Notes: a model not told the origin generated them from the sequence alone. A stretch of DNA of 64,000 nucleotides from Allacma fusca (GCA_947179485.1 CAMXBY010000003.1:16555-80554), one strand, 5' to 3'; positions 45,668 to 57,052 are shown, counted from the first letter of the stretch. Numbers and translations are program-made.

Positions 45668-46622
45668 GGTGCAGGTAAAGTGAAACTATGTATTCAGGTA
45701 CAGATAAACATTTATGTACCCAAATTCAGGTGCAACATTTTTGTACCCATGTGGGGCACTGATTCGAAATCCAACTTTGGTTCACGCCCTTGACGTGCAA
45801 AAGTGAAAACTAAAAGCTTACACAGGCCAATGAAGTTTTTGGAAAATCTGCGACGTTTACTTGTTGGATTACTGTGAATGAATCTGGCGCTGTGGGATTG
45901 CCTTGACACATTAAAATGCATATAAGATTTTCTCTCCTAATTTGATAAAGGTTCCGGTAAGAAAAAATTATGAGGGATTATATGCGCACTCTGCCTCCCC
46001 CTCTTTCGTTCACACCCTCTCCATTGGTCCTCTCTCTCATGTTCATGAGGGCTCCTGAAATCAACGTGTACCACCCTCACCCTCGCATTTTGTGAGGGCG
46101 ATGACGAGGGAGAGGGTGAGGCATCCCTCAATCCCTCGTGAGGGTGCCCATGTATGGTTCGTCGTCCTGGTGGTCTAAATAATTTGTGTAAACACTGGAA
46201 TTAACCTGCTTTCATTTTGTATTCCTTAATTTGTATTCCTCACACAGGAAGTTGAATTTTAAATCGTAATTGTAAGCTTTAGTAAGTCCCCCGACTCCGA
46301 AGAATGTCCCTGACTGTCTCCGCTTATTAATTATTATAATAAAAATAATTTCCAGTATTAAATATTATCTACATAAATAATTAATAATCGTTGCATACTT
46401 CCTTGCAACTTGCAATAATCGCATAACATATTTAATTACCACAGACTTGCTATTCAGTGTTACCAATACACAAATTGACCAGGAATCACTGCTACTGACC
46501 GTGTCCTTCGTATTTTGTGGAAAAATATTTATTTTTTTAAAAATGGTGTACTTCAAGTAAATACACAACGTACTTGCACATTTTTAATTTTGCAAAATTT
46601 TAGTTTCCGAAATTAGAGCAGT

Positions 46623-49600
46623 ATGTCTGGAAGGTGGAACCGTGGGTCGAGTAGGGACGGTGGATGGTCCGAAAATCGAGGGAATAATTCAAGGGGGTCA
46701 AGTTGGGGTGATAGAAGGTCACAGGGAAGAGGGAACAACGCCAATGGGTCGAGCAGAGGTGGGAGATGGACAAATGACAGGAGGAATACTGGCGGACCTA
46801 GTAGAGGCGGTGGAAGGTCAGGCGACTCTTGGGACACTTGGCCTGTCAGTAACGATATAGAGGGCAACTGGGACGGTGAGCCAGACGAGAGCGATGTAAG
46901 GTCAGAGGGCACAGGAGTTACCAACCTCCCTGGCGGAGGCGATACAAGGCTAGCGACTACAACAAATGTCGGGCCAGTCAGAGAAGATACACAGGACAGA
47001 AGGGATGGGAGCGGGAATAGTAGTGGCTAGTGGCGATACTAGATCAGGAAACGCATGGAATACTGGGCCGGTCAGAGGAGATACGAGGCAACGGGACTAG
47101 TGCATCGCATGGGTTCAGGTCGCACCCGGGTATTTGGGTTCAGGTCCAGGTTCAGTATGGGTGCATGTATTTTGGACCCAATAATTTTGGGTCCTTTCTG
47201 GGTACAATATTTTATACCCGTAAAATTGGGTAAAGGTTCAGGTTCAGGATCAGGTACAGAGAAAAAGCCGTTTTGATTTTACCTGACAGGGCCAGGCGTA
47301 ACACATGAAAGACCTGAATCTGATCACAAAAGACCTGAAATGTTTGGGTTCATTAATTGAAAGTTAAAGGCCGGAGAATTTCAAGCTTCCAAGATGATTT
47401 CCATCGCAAAAGCAATGGCAGGGTGTCCCAGGAACCAGAGAACTTGCATTCTTATTAATTTTAAATATATTTGTACTTTTAATACTAGATAAAATTTTTA
47501 AAAAGTTCGGATTCTCAAGTACCCAAACATGTTCAAGTCCGGTTCAAAAATATCCGGGTTCAGGCCGGCTTTTGGGTACTTTTTCGGGTTCAGGTACTAA
47601 TCAGGTGCGGGTACTACAAAAATGCATTTGGGTCAGGTTCAGGATCGAAATATTTTAACCTGTTAAATGGGTACATTTTCAGGTACAGGTTCACACTTTT
47701 GAGGTACCCAAAGTTTGGGTCCAGGTTCAGGTTCAGGTTCGACTGTTTTGAACCCATGCGATGCACTAAACAGGACAGGGGATGCCAGTAGGAATAGTAG
47801 AGGCGATACGAGGTCAGGGAGTGCATGGAATCCTGGGCCGGTCAGAGATACAAGGTCAGAGGTCACACGGGATGCTGGTGGCTGCACCAGAGACGATACG
47901 TCACATAACATTTGGAACCCTGGACCGGTCAGAGATACAAGGTCAGAGGTCACATGGGATGCTGGTGGCTGCAGCCGAGACGATCCGTCACATAACACTT
48001 GGAATACTGGGCCAGTCAGAGATATAAAGTCACGGGATTCTAGGGAGTCAATCGTAGGAGATAGACGATCAGATGGTGGATTGAATAACGGCGAGCCAAG
48101 TAGAGGCGATAGGAGGTCAGAGGTCGCATGGGATGCCAGTGGGTCAAACATAGCCGATAGACGGTCAGATGTAAGACAAGAAAACAGCGGGTCAAGCAGA
48201 GGCGAAAGAAGGACGAAAGCCGTTGGGATTCTAGTGGGCCAAGCAGAGATGATGGAAAGTTTGAGGAAGTTCCAGGTACCAGCAACGGGTCAAGCGGCAG
48301 GTCAAAGCGTCCTCGAGAACCATCCCCAGCGCCGTCGAGTACCGCTGGACCCGCCATCAGAATCAACACCACCATTTTTGAGACGGATCCCAGTGAAACG
48401 GATAATAATTTGCTTCCGGAGGACAATCAAGACATGAGGGATGTGAAGCGAAGGATTGAGAAAGGAGATCCGGAGATAACGGAGGAGATGCAGAGTCTGG
48501 GGAATTGTTTTTCTTTCACGGATCCTTCCAAGGCATTGCCAAACGTGGCTCCGTAGAGGAATGTGGGTGAGGCTGGGGCTCCGGTGCCCAAAATGCCGAA
48601 GGTGGCTCATTACAACGCTCATAATCCTGAGGAAGAAGTCCAGTATGTGGAAGAGGGTCGTCGATTGTACGATCAAGCAATTCCTGATCATCAGGTAATT
48701 TTACGTTTGGGAATAACTTCCCGTTTTGTAATATCCTAATTTTTCATTTCTGTAGGTTTCGGTTATCCAGGGAAAGTAACAAAAGGAACTTAATTTTGTG
48801 TTTCGTTTCTGTATACTGATTCCGGGAAATTCTTGCTCCGTTAAGGAAACGAATGCACTTGAGGGATGAAATCTTCAACAAGTATGACTTTAAAAAGCGG
48901 TCCATCGATGTGTCTAAGCTAACGGCTTACGAGAATAAGGACAAAGTATGTGTCTACTTTAAAAAAAAATTAGAATTAAACCTTGTTTTTGGATCTACTT
49001 AATTTTTAGCATTCTTCGCAAAGAAACATCATTTAATGCCTCAGTACTTTAATTTAAACTTACTTTTGTAGATAATTAATTCAATTGAAGGGAACCGAGT
49101 GGTGATCATTGATGGATTTACGGGATGTGGTAAAACAACACAGGTTAGTTAAGCTTTAGCTATATTTTTCTATAGTGATACAATAATCATCCCAAAGGTG
49201 ACTTATGGTTTAGTAATAAACACTTGGTTTGTTATTATTACAGGTACCTCAGTTGATAATTGACCGAGCTGCGGAACTCCGCAACGTCATTGTAACCCAA
49301 CCAAGGAAGGTTGCTGCCGTGTCCGTAGCACGTCGAGTTTGTGAGGAACGATGTTGGGAGCTAGGAACAGTTGTAGGTTACCAAGTGGACATGGACAAAC
49401 GAGTCTCTAAGGAAGACACCTTGGTTACGTATATGACAACTGGCGTTCTCCTACGGAAATTGACCGGCTGCAAGACCTTCAAAGAGTGGACGCATATAAT
49501 TGTAGATGAAGTCCACGAGCGAGACTTGGACACTGACTTACTCTTGCTCTTGATTAAGAAGATCCTCATTGAAGATAAGCTAGGCAAGGAGAGGAATGTT

Positions 49601-49769
49601 AAGCTTATCCTCATGTCCGCCACGGTGAATGCAAGGCAATTCTCCCAATACTTCGCTGTTAGCTAGCAAGTGCGACGATGAAAATTTCGAAACTCCCGTC
49701 ATTAAATTCCCAACAATCAAAAAGTAAAAGATTGAAGACGTTTTCTTGGATCATTTGATATCATCGCCG
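46623..49769 (+). pseudogene. RG-rich DEAH-box helicase, spindle-E/TDRD9-like, broken
   Basis: DEAH helicases use ATP to remodel RNA; the spindle-E/TDRD9 branch works in the piRNA pathway. Exon A (46623-48694) encodes an Arg/Gly/Ser-rich N-terminus. Exon B (ends 48945), C (49072-49143) and D (49244-49769) follow with GT-AG borders. Motifs are GFTGCGKTTQ (Walker A), VTQPRKVAAVSVARRV, TTGVLLRKL, DEVHERD (motif II) and MSATVN (motif III). The wording between motifs resembles spindle-E/TDRD9 from memory, not from a search. Lesions are a 7-bp tandem duplication TAGTGGC at 47021-47034, the insertion 47098-47768, a frame change near 48210, TAG at 48554-48556, a 4-bp duplication TAGC at 49660-49667 and TAA at 49725-49727. 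Nothing after motif III was found, so the C-terminal half is missing. Confidence 0.8.
47098..47768. mobile_element. Non-autonomous hAT-like element (GGGTTC type), 671 bp
   Basis: The terminal repeat TAGTGCATCGCATGGGTTCA is identical at both ends. The duplication is AACGGGAC/AACAGGAC (47090-47097 and 47769-47776), 7 of 8. Arms carry GGGTTCAGGTTCAGG and GGGTAC motifs. It interrupts the RG-rich exon of the helicase pseudogene. Confidence 0.92.
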
Positions 49770-50886
49770 GTAAGGTTCTTTATTCAGTTATTTATTCAAA
49801 CAGGTTGGGACCTAACTGATTTAAATAACTTAATTGCTTGTTTTGTTAAAGCCATGACTACAAAATTATTTTTAATAGAAATATTTATGTTTATTATTTT
49901 TTCCAACAACAGTTATCAATGTGTAAATTAAGACTATGTAAATTCTTTGCTCGCAACAATCGAAATCACGCATAACTCTTTCCTGGAGGAAATGTAATAA
50001 AAGGCTGAATACATTTCCAAAATTAAGGAAGATTCAAAGCTGGCACGACGATAGGAATTAACTACAAATTCTATTGAATTGCGGTTTGAATTAAGTTCTT
50101 TTTGTGACAGTTGACATATGCATTTACGATTATAATATTAATGTCATTGCTATCTTCATGCTAGCTACCTAATGATCACATCATTTGTAAAGGTGCTAGT
50201 TGTGCGTATGCTGTTATTGACAAAAATAAATCATTATCATTTCGGGAGATACTTCTTTTGACAACAATATAAGATAATTTAAGTCGTAATCTTTTGGGCT
50301 AGCAAAATGTTTTATGTGACCCATAATAGGCTTTTTCTTTATCTGAGCGAAAATTGCGTAGGTGCAATTTTAGTAGTGGCAAAGCGAACTGCTTCTTTTA
50401 AAAATTGAAAGGAAATAGTCTACACGGGGTATCTAATCCAGTGACAATATTTAAAGCATGTGTCTGCATGTAATTTATATTGATTTGCGTAAATACCACA
50501 AGTGGACCATTTTAACTTGAACGTATCTTGCAGCCATTTGATGAGACCTAAAAGCAAAAAGAGATGTAGTAAACCGTTTTGATTTTAATTAAAGGTGTCT
50601 CCGGATCATTGTGCGTCTTTATCGACGATATTCTGATGGCAACTTTGCTTACAATTCAGTAACTAGCAGATGTGTAACATGTAAAGTATATCCACTTATG
50701 GAAATGGCTATATTTCGCTGTTAACACCTTCCTTTCAGTAATATGGCTGGTGACTGTTTGTTTTAGTCTGGTACAAGATCTTGAAAAAACTAGCTGATTT
50801 TAGTGCACTTGGCTTGTTCCCTCTTAAATACAGTTTCTTAGATGCTGGCTCGAGGATTTTGATCCATTTTGGAAATGTTTTGGAGG
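49770..50886. other. Non-coding stretch after the helicase pseudogene
   Basis: It begins with a plausible splice donor GTAAGG at 49770, but no later helicase exon is recognisable. About 50450-50520 carries ACAAGTGGACCATTTT, similar to phrases near 27.67 kb. Otherwise nothing is seen. Confidence 0.5.
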
Positions 50887-50894
50887 GTCTGTTT

Positions 50895-52614
50895 CAGAGC
50901 TGCTTGCAGGTATCAGGTAGTACCTGAAAAATACCCGTCGGGTCGGGTTCGGGTCGGGTTCGGGTTGACTAAAATTAAGTACCTGGATATCGGGTCGAGT
51001 GCGGGTAGGTGTAAGATCCGCACCTGAAAATTCAGGTCGGGTTACCGTCAAGTTCGGGTAAAATAAAATACCTGAGCAATTTATCGGGTCCAAGTTCGGG
51101 TCACAGTATTTAAATTACCTGAACCCGAACTTGACATTTCAGGTAATTTGCACGTATTTATTTCCGCCAAAAAAATCAAACTTCACGTGAATAAAACCTT
51201 CCATTCTTCATGCAATATTTATAAGGGCACTTGGTTTGGGAAAAATAGTGAATACCGAAGTGTTTAGCAAACCGTCAACCAGGCTTGTACAGTGATTATC
51301 GATGAGAGTTAAAGTGCAATGGTTTTTAGGGTGGCGTCAGCCCCCTAGTAAAATAGCCTTGTCTGTACGTCCGTACGTCCGTGTGTCCCTCCGCACGATT
51401 ACGCAAAAACTACTGAACCGATTTCAATGAAATTTTTTATGGACATTACTTGTATCAAAAGTAAGGCTGAGACTGTATTTGGTTGAAATCGGCCGAATAG
51501 TTTTTCCGAAAAAAATTCGTGAAATTTTGGATTTTATGTCAAATGACTGTTATCTCTAAAACTACTGAATCGATTTCAATGAAACTTTTTGTGAATATTG
51601 CTTATGTAAGTAGTAATGACTACTGTATATTTCGTTGAAATCGGTCCGATAGTTTTTTCTAAAAAAAATTCTTGAAATTTTGAAAAAAAAACTAAAATTT
51701 GTCCTACTTTGACGGCGTTGGTTGACGCCACCCTACGCGAAGCCTCAAATTATCGCGTAGCGATGATTTTTTATTTAACAATTATTGGAAATAGGTCATA
51801 ATTTCGATATAATTAGCATGAGCTTTAAGTATGTTTGAATTGAAACTGTAAGATTTCAACATAAGTGAAGAAGTAGCCGAAATCATCGAAGAAGTAAATC
51901 AAAGTGAAGATGACTGAAAACATGGTCATAATCCAGAGAAAAAATCAATAGCATGCAGCCATTTCACTGACTCTGGTGAGACTCATAAATACACTTGTAG
52001 TTATTAGTTCATTTACTCATAAACTTCTAAAACAAAGCTGACGGCATACCCTACATATTTGCTAAGTAGATAAAATTTTAGGTTATGCTCAAATTTTTTA
52101 ACATTTTGTAGGCACTTGTATGTAGACTGCATGTTTCGAGGAACAAATATATATCGTTGGAACAAATCTCGGGAGTGATGTATGCAGGTTGTAGGTAGGG
52201 TCAAATCTCAGGAGTGATCTATGAATGTAGGTTAAACTGTAGGCTCTACGAAAGAATCTAAAAATATGTAGAATAAAATTTAAGGTATAGGTATGCAAAT
52301 ATTTTGCCCAGCTTAGGCTAACAATAAGATTAACATTAAATCAGTGGGTGAAATACCTGAAAGTCAAGTGCGGGTTCAGGTTCGGGTCAGGTTCGGGTCA
52401 GGTTCGGGTCGGGTTTACATTGGATCCGAACTTCAGGTAATTTTTCAGGTACGGGTATCCTAGAAATACCCGACGAAAAATACCTGACAAGTAAAGTATT
52501 GGCTCGGATCCGACTGAGCAAGTTCGGGTCGAAGAAAATTTTTTACCTGAAATGTCAGGTGCGGGTCGGGTTCAGGTGCGGATCCTGATTTTTTGGTACC
52601 TGAGAGCAGCTCTG
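50895..52614. mobile_element. Non-autonomous hAT-like element (CGGGTTCGGGT type), 1720 bp
   Basis: The ends CAGAGCTGCTTGCAGGTATC and, in reverse complement, CAGAGCTGCTCTCAGGTACC are similar. The 8-bp duplication GTCTGTTT is perfect (50887-50894 and 52615-52622). Arms at about 50920-51150 and 52340-52600 are arrays of CGGGTTCGGGTCGGG and CAGGTACC. A Helentron-like element is nested at 51328-51771. Confidence 0.93.
51328..51771. mobile_element. Short Helentron-like element, copy 1
   Basis: It starts AGGGTGGCGTCAGCC after a T run. Near the right end it has GTTGACGCCACCCTACGCG and then a small hairpin, TACGCGA...TCGCGTA, before GATGA and T-rich flank. Short inverted repeats with a 3' hairpin and insertion between Ts match the Helentron pattern; assignment is by structure only. 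It includes CGTACGTCCGTGTGTCC and AACTACTGAATCGATTTC phrases. Confidence 0.65.
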
Positions 52615-52948
52615 GTCTGTTTCATTGCGTTGTGAGTATCTAAAAAGTTGTCAACGGCTATGTTCATCATTATGGTTCATCACATCACTGCAAACTAGGG
52701 TGCCCAGAAATCCTGATATGATCCAGGGTCACCTGATGAGCTTAAATTTAGTCCTGATTTCGCAGTTAGTGACAAAAATATCACTTTGCTGCATTTCGGG
52801 GCAAAGTGACTAAAATTTGTCATTACTTTCTTATCATAAAGCCACTTTGCCCCGATAATACTGTAGTAACAAAGAGTAACTATACACATGAACCTATATG
52901 TTGCCCTGTGTGTACAATGTTTTTCATAGTTCAACTTTTAACGTTTTT

Positions 52949-53387
52949 AGGGTGGCGTCAGCCCTCTAGTAAAATAGCCATGTCCGTACGTCCGTACGTC
53001 CGTGTGTCCTTCCGCACGATTACGCAAAAACCGCTGGTCCGATTTCAATGAAATTTTTTGTGGACATTACTTGTGTCAAAAGTAAGGCTAAGTTCGTAGT
53101 TAGTTGAAATCGGGCGGATAGTTTTTGAGAAAAAAATATATTGCAATTTTGGACTTCAAATCAAATGACAGTTATCTCCAAAACTACTGAATGTATTTCA
53201 ATGAATTTTTTTGTGAATATTGCTTATGTAAATCGGAATGGTTATTGCTTATATGGTTGAAATCAGCCCGATAGTTTGTTTTGTAAAAATCTGATATTTT
53301 GAAAAAAGATCAAAACGGCATACTTTGACGGCTGTGGCTGACGCCACCCTACGCGAAGCCTCAAATTATCGCGTAGCGATGATTTTT
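52949..53387. mobile_element. Short Helentron-like element, copy 2
   Basis: Same layout and near-identical ends as the copy at 51328-51771: AGGGTGGCGTCAGCC at the left, GCTGACGCCACCCTACGCG plus the TACGCGA/TCGCGTA hairpin at the right, with T-rich flanks. The interior has diverged by scattered substitutions. Confidence 0.68.
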
Positions 53388-53639
53388 ATATCATAATAAT
53401 CTAAACTGCAGTTGTTCACTTACAGTTACCTATTGGCAACTGTAATTATTTTTTAATTGTTTTACTAGTGCAGTTGATGGTATCTTACTTAATGCTCAGT
53501 GCTTATATAAAAAGTTTAATTGAAAGATTTCGTTTTTGGTTGTAAGGGTTTGTAAAAATTAATTTCTTAATTGACTCTTAATTGAATATTCGGAATCCCG
53601 AATAGTTGTCTTTATAATGTGCACTGGGAAAAGGATTAG

Positions 53640-54093
53640 TTGTATTAGTGTAGCAGCATACAAGACAAGTATTTTTATGGCAGCATCTGTAGATTTGATG
53701 CAAGTTGTGCTAATGGTGGGATTAAGGATTTGAAAAAGCATATTTCGACAGAAAATCATTAGAAAAAGCTAAATACGTGAGTCAAGCGAAATTTTCTGTT
53801 TCAAGCATCTAAAAATCAAAGCGATGACAAAACCACAGCTGCCGAATTTACCCTGGCTTATCATGGAGTAAGGCATCACCAATTTTTAGAACCTCGGACA
53901 TGATACAAATATTTCCAGATTCTAAAATAGCTGCTTCATTGACTTTAGGACAAACCTAAGTTGCAGCTTTAGTTCAAAATGTTCTGGCACCATTTTCACT
54001 CCAAGGTTTGATCAATTAAATTAAATCGCAAGAATCCTTTTCTATAGGATCAGACGCAAGCAATAAGAAAACTGAAAAATGAAGGTCTTGACC
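53640..54093 (+). pseudogene. Second degenerate hAT-type transposase fragment
   Basis: Read in broken frames on the plus strand, YFYGSICRFDASCANGG then DLKKHISTENH give a C2H2/BED-like finger. They are followed by AEFTLAYHGVRHHQ, phrases resembling IFPDSKIAASLTLGQTKLQALVQNVLAP, and SIGSDASNKKTE. This order is what I recall for the N-terminal half of one hAT-like group. Stops such as TAG after ENH and several frame changes show it is dead. The element at 54094 cuts it off. Confidence 0.6.
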
Positions 54094-54994
54094 TAGTGGT
54101 CGGACTGGTTCAGTTTGGTTCAAAAAAATCAATTCAATTCAGTTTATACGCGGAATTGAATTGAACGAGAATGGTTCAATTCAGTTTGACAAACTTCAGT
54201 TCAATTCAATTCAGTTTTAGTCTACGAACTGAATTGAACCGTGAACCATTCAGTTCAAGCGGGAAAAGCAGAATTCCAACAAGTTTGTGTTCGTTGCTTC
54301 GATCACGTTTGGTCACGGTAACGTTTTTACCAGTCTTATAAAATTTTCCAAAATGGACCTCGGATATCATTCTCATTGTAAAAGGAGGACCCTTCAGAGG
54401 CTTTTTATTTTCCAATGTTAACAAGTTATATTGTCATAATTAATTACATGAACAAAAACCTGACATTCAAGTGAAATAATTTTTCTTTCTGGCTAAATAT
54501 TTGTTTAATTCTTCTCTTTACGCACATTTTCCTCTGAACTAAAATGATTCGCAGGTTCTGGTTCTTCCAGTACATAATTTTGGGAACATGGTATTTTGTG
54601 TCCCAATATGAGTTCTGAAATATGATTCCCCAATAAATATAATATTTATCAATAAATTATTGCTTCGAAATACTTGCAACGACTACTAATATTTTACTAA
54701 CATGTTTACGAAAATTGATCAGACAAACAATTGATATATATATGGTAAGCGTGTATGAGATGTGGGACGAAATTGTTAGACTATATTTGCATGCCTGTGG
54801 TCACGTTATTTAGATTGTAAGGGGCATTAACGAATCGTTTGAATTGCAATTCACATTTTACAGTTCAGTTCAATTCACGCGAGTGAAATGAACCGACCAG
54901 TTCAATTCATCAAGTAAACTGAATTGAAATAAAATTGAACCAAACTGAACCGAATTGAAAATTTAGTTTCTGAACTGAATCGGTCCGACCACTA
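54094..54994. mobile_element. Non-autonomous hAT-like element (TTCAG type), 901 bp
   Basis: The ends TAGTGGTCGGACTGGTTCAG and, in reverse complement, TAGTGGTCGGACCGATTCAG are similar. Arms are AATTCAATTCAGTT/GTTCAGTTC arrays. The flanks TCTTGACC and CTTTGACC match at 6 of 8 bases. The right flank is shared with the next element, which starts 9 bp further on. Confidence 0.88.
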
Positions 54995-55002
54995 CTTTGA
55001 CC

Positions 55003-56002
55003 TAGTGCTGCGCTCGGGTCAAGTATTTATAAAGATCCGACCACGAACTTGACTTGACCCCGACTTCTCAAGTACGTATTTCAAGATTACCCGAACTTGA
55101 CATTTTCAGTTCAAGTAATACTTGAATGAAACAAGTTCGGGTTTTCAAGTAATTCTCATATTACTTGACCATGATTTTATACGCGCGTTTCGGGTCCAAC
55201 TTCAACTTGACTTGACCATGACCCGAACTTGACCATGAACTTGAACTTTCAAGTACTTTCAAGTAATCCATTGGACATCAAAATACTTAAGTTTTATTGA
55301 ATTTATATTTCTAATGAAAGCGAACCTGGGTTTCTAACACACTAGGTTTCACCCAGCATTTTGCTAGCAACCGCCTCTAAAAATAATAGTTGTATTTTTG
55401 GTTCCTTTCAATGAATGTAGAACGATTGTATACTGCAGATCTACTCTGATTTCGTGTACCGGGTGGGTCTGGTGACTCAGTTGACATTTTCGGGGACACA
55501 GAACTCCTTTTAGGTTTTGTTGCCACATACTATTATAAACATGGGTGCTAACATTTTTAAATCAATTTTCACGGAGCCATATGAATGTTGAGCTTTCTTT
55601 TGTATTTGTGTACACGAACAAATTAACAAATGCCGCTTAAAGTGATGTATTAAATGCCGTTTTAAGTTTCATTTAGTACAGTGAATCGTAAGTGAATTGA
55701 AAACTCCCTCAGCCATGAAGAATTGCACAAACAAAATCACTTGAACTTGTACACGAAAAACTCAAGTTCGTGGTCAAGTACTTTTTAATATTTACTTGAA
55801 CATGACCAGGTACTATGGTTCAAGTAAAATAATTATACTTGACCACGAACTTGACTTGAGGTAAGAAATCATGGTCAAGTCCATGAAATACCTGAACACG
55901 ACCCGAACCGTTCATGGTTTTAAATTTATTTACTTGACCACGACCCGAACGCGAACTTGACTTGAAATACTCGTGTACTACTTGTACTTGTGCGCAGCTC
56001 TG
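55003..56002. mobile_element. Non-autonomous hAT-like element (CAAGTACTTG/TTGACC type), 1000 bp
   Basis: The left end TAGTGCTGCGCTCGGGTCAA pairs with CAGAGCTGCGCACAAGTACA at the right. The 8-bp duplication CTTTGACC is perfect (54995-55002 and 56003-56010). Arms are arrays of ACTTGAACTTGACC and CAAGTACTTTCAAGT. The right end resembles the ends of the 50895-52614 element (CAGAGCTGC). Confidence 0.92.
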
Positions 56003-56315
56003 CTTTGACCCAGTTAGAAATAGTTAAATTGCAATGAGACGTTAGTGTACTTGATTTTTGAATGATGTACTTATATTTTTCATTAAGGAGTCCTGATTTG
56101 AGAATGAAACTATATGGGCACCCTACTAAAAACTTTCGTTCTGTTCCATAATATTTATATATTACGTCATGAAAAATTCCGGAAAATTTACCAACGCCCA
56201 TCGATTGTACCGCTATCGTACGTCGAAGCATTTGTAAATGGCAGCTGGTCAACTAAGGTCAGGTGTGTTACGCACACACCTCTCCTGTTTATGATTAGCT
56301 TATGCTTTGTTCCAT

Positions 56316-57052
56316 CAGGGGTCGGATTTTTGTGGGAAGACGGAAAGATTCTTCCCAGGGAAAATATATTTTTACGAACAGGGATTCGTCGACCTTTTTT
56401 TGGCAGGGATTTTCAAATTTGTTGACGTGTTTCAGGGAAATTTGTTAAGCAAACAGGGATATTTGGCTTGGTTGGCATAATTTGGCACGGATTTCACGCA
56501 AGGGATTTTTTTTTTGCCAAGGGACTGTGTACTAATGACGTCACTCCAAATTGCCCACTTTTGAACACCCCCTCCCCCAAAATCACATCAAATCATATTC
56601 TGTCAACCCCACCCCCACCATCTGACGTCATGTGTAATACTCATGTATTCATTAATACAATAAAGACTGCATCCTTGAGTAAAGCGGGATTTAGTAAAAT
56701 ATTAATAATTTGTGCATATTGTGTTGCTGGATTCCGATGTCTGTGAAAGCCATCAAAACGATTTGTTGCAACTGAATTCTAAAATATCTAAGATTACTGC
56801 TTTTAGGTAGTACAATAAACCATCGTTATTTTTGTATGACGTCAGACAACACTTGCCCCTCCCCTCCTCCTGTCACCCGAAGTCACTCATTCTGCTACTC
56901 CCCCTCCCCCCTAAATGTATGACGTCATTAGTACACAGTCCCCAACAGGGTTTTGGAAATCGTTAACCTTTTTTCAGCAGGGAGATAATAGTCAGCAGGG
57001 AAATTCAAAAATGAACTTCCAGGGAGGGAAATTTACAAAAATCAGACCCCTG
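56316..57052. mobile_element. CAGGGG-type hAT-like element, 737 bp, with a nested insertion
   Basis: The ends CAGGGGTCGGATTTTTGTG and, in reverse complement, CAGGGGTCTGATTTTTGTA are similar. GTTCCAT flanks both sides (left flank TGTTCCAT, right flank GTTCCATA), a 7-8-bp duplication. Arms contain GGGAAGATTCTTCCC-like and CAGGGATTTT units. The element at 56521-56942 lies inside. Confidence 0.82.
56521..56942. mobile_element. Short inverted-repeat element with TGACGTCA palindromes, 422 bp
   Basis: The perfect ends GGGACTGTGTACTAATGACG (and reverse complement) continue to TGACGTCA. The flanks share CAA, suggesting a 3-bp duplication and so a superfamily other than hAT (a Harbinger-like type is possible). 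Four TGACGTCA sites occur, near 56537, 56622, 56837 and 56920. Confidence 0.78.

Larger units (their letters stand above)
43893..45761. mobile_element. Degenerate GGGTAC-type element split by a younger insertion
   Basis: The right end, in reverse complement, CAGTGCCCCACATGGGTACA closely matches the 34576-35668 family. The left arm (about 43893-43981) carries GGGTACAAAAAC and CAGGTAC motifs but its terminal repeat is not recognisable, so the left limit is approximate. The body is interrupted by the element at 43990-45667. Confidence 0.65.
42421..46156. mobile_element. hAT-like element (CCCTCRCCCTC type) hosting three other elements
   Basis: The ends CATAGATGGGCA and, in reverse complement, CATACATGGGCA are flanked by GTTCGCCG (42413-42420) and GTTCGTCG (46157-46164), 7 of 8 bases. 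Both outer arms (about 42435-42600 and 45985-46150) are rich in CCCTCGCCCTC/GAGGGAGAGGG. Inside lie 42825-43705, the degenerate element at about 43893-45761 and, within that, 43990-45667. Confidence 0.82.

Noticed and set aside
47663-48426. Minus-strand open frames of 162 and 128 codons
   Set aside because: Shadows of the repetitive RG-rich helicase exon on the plus strand, without family features.
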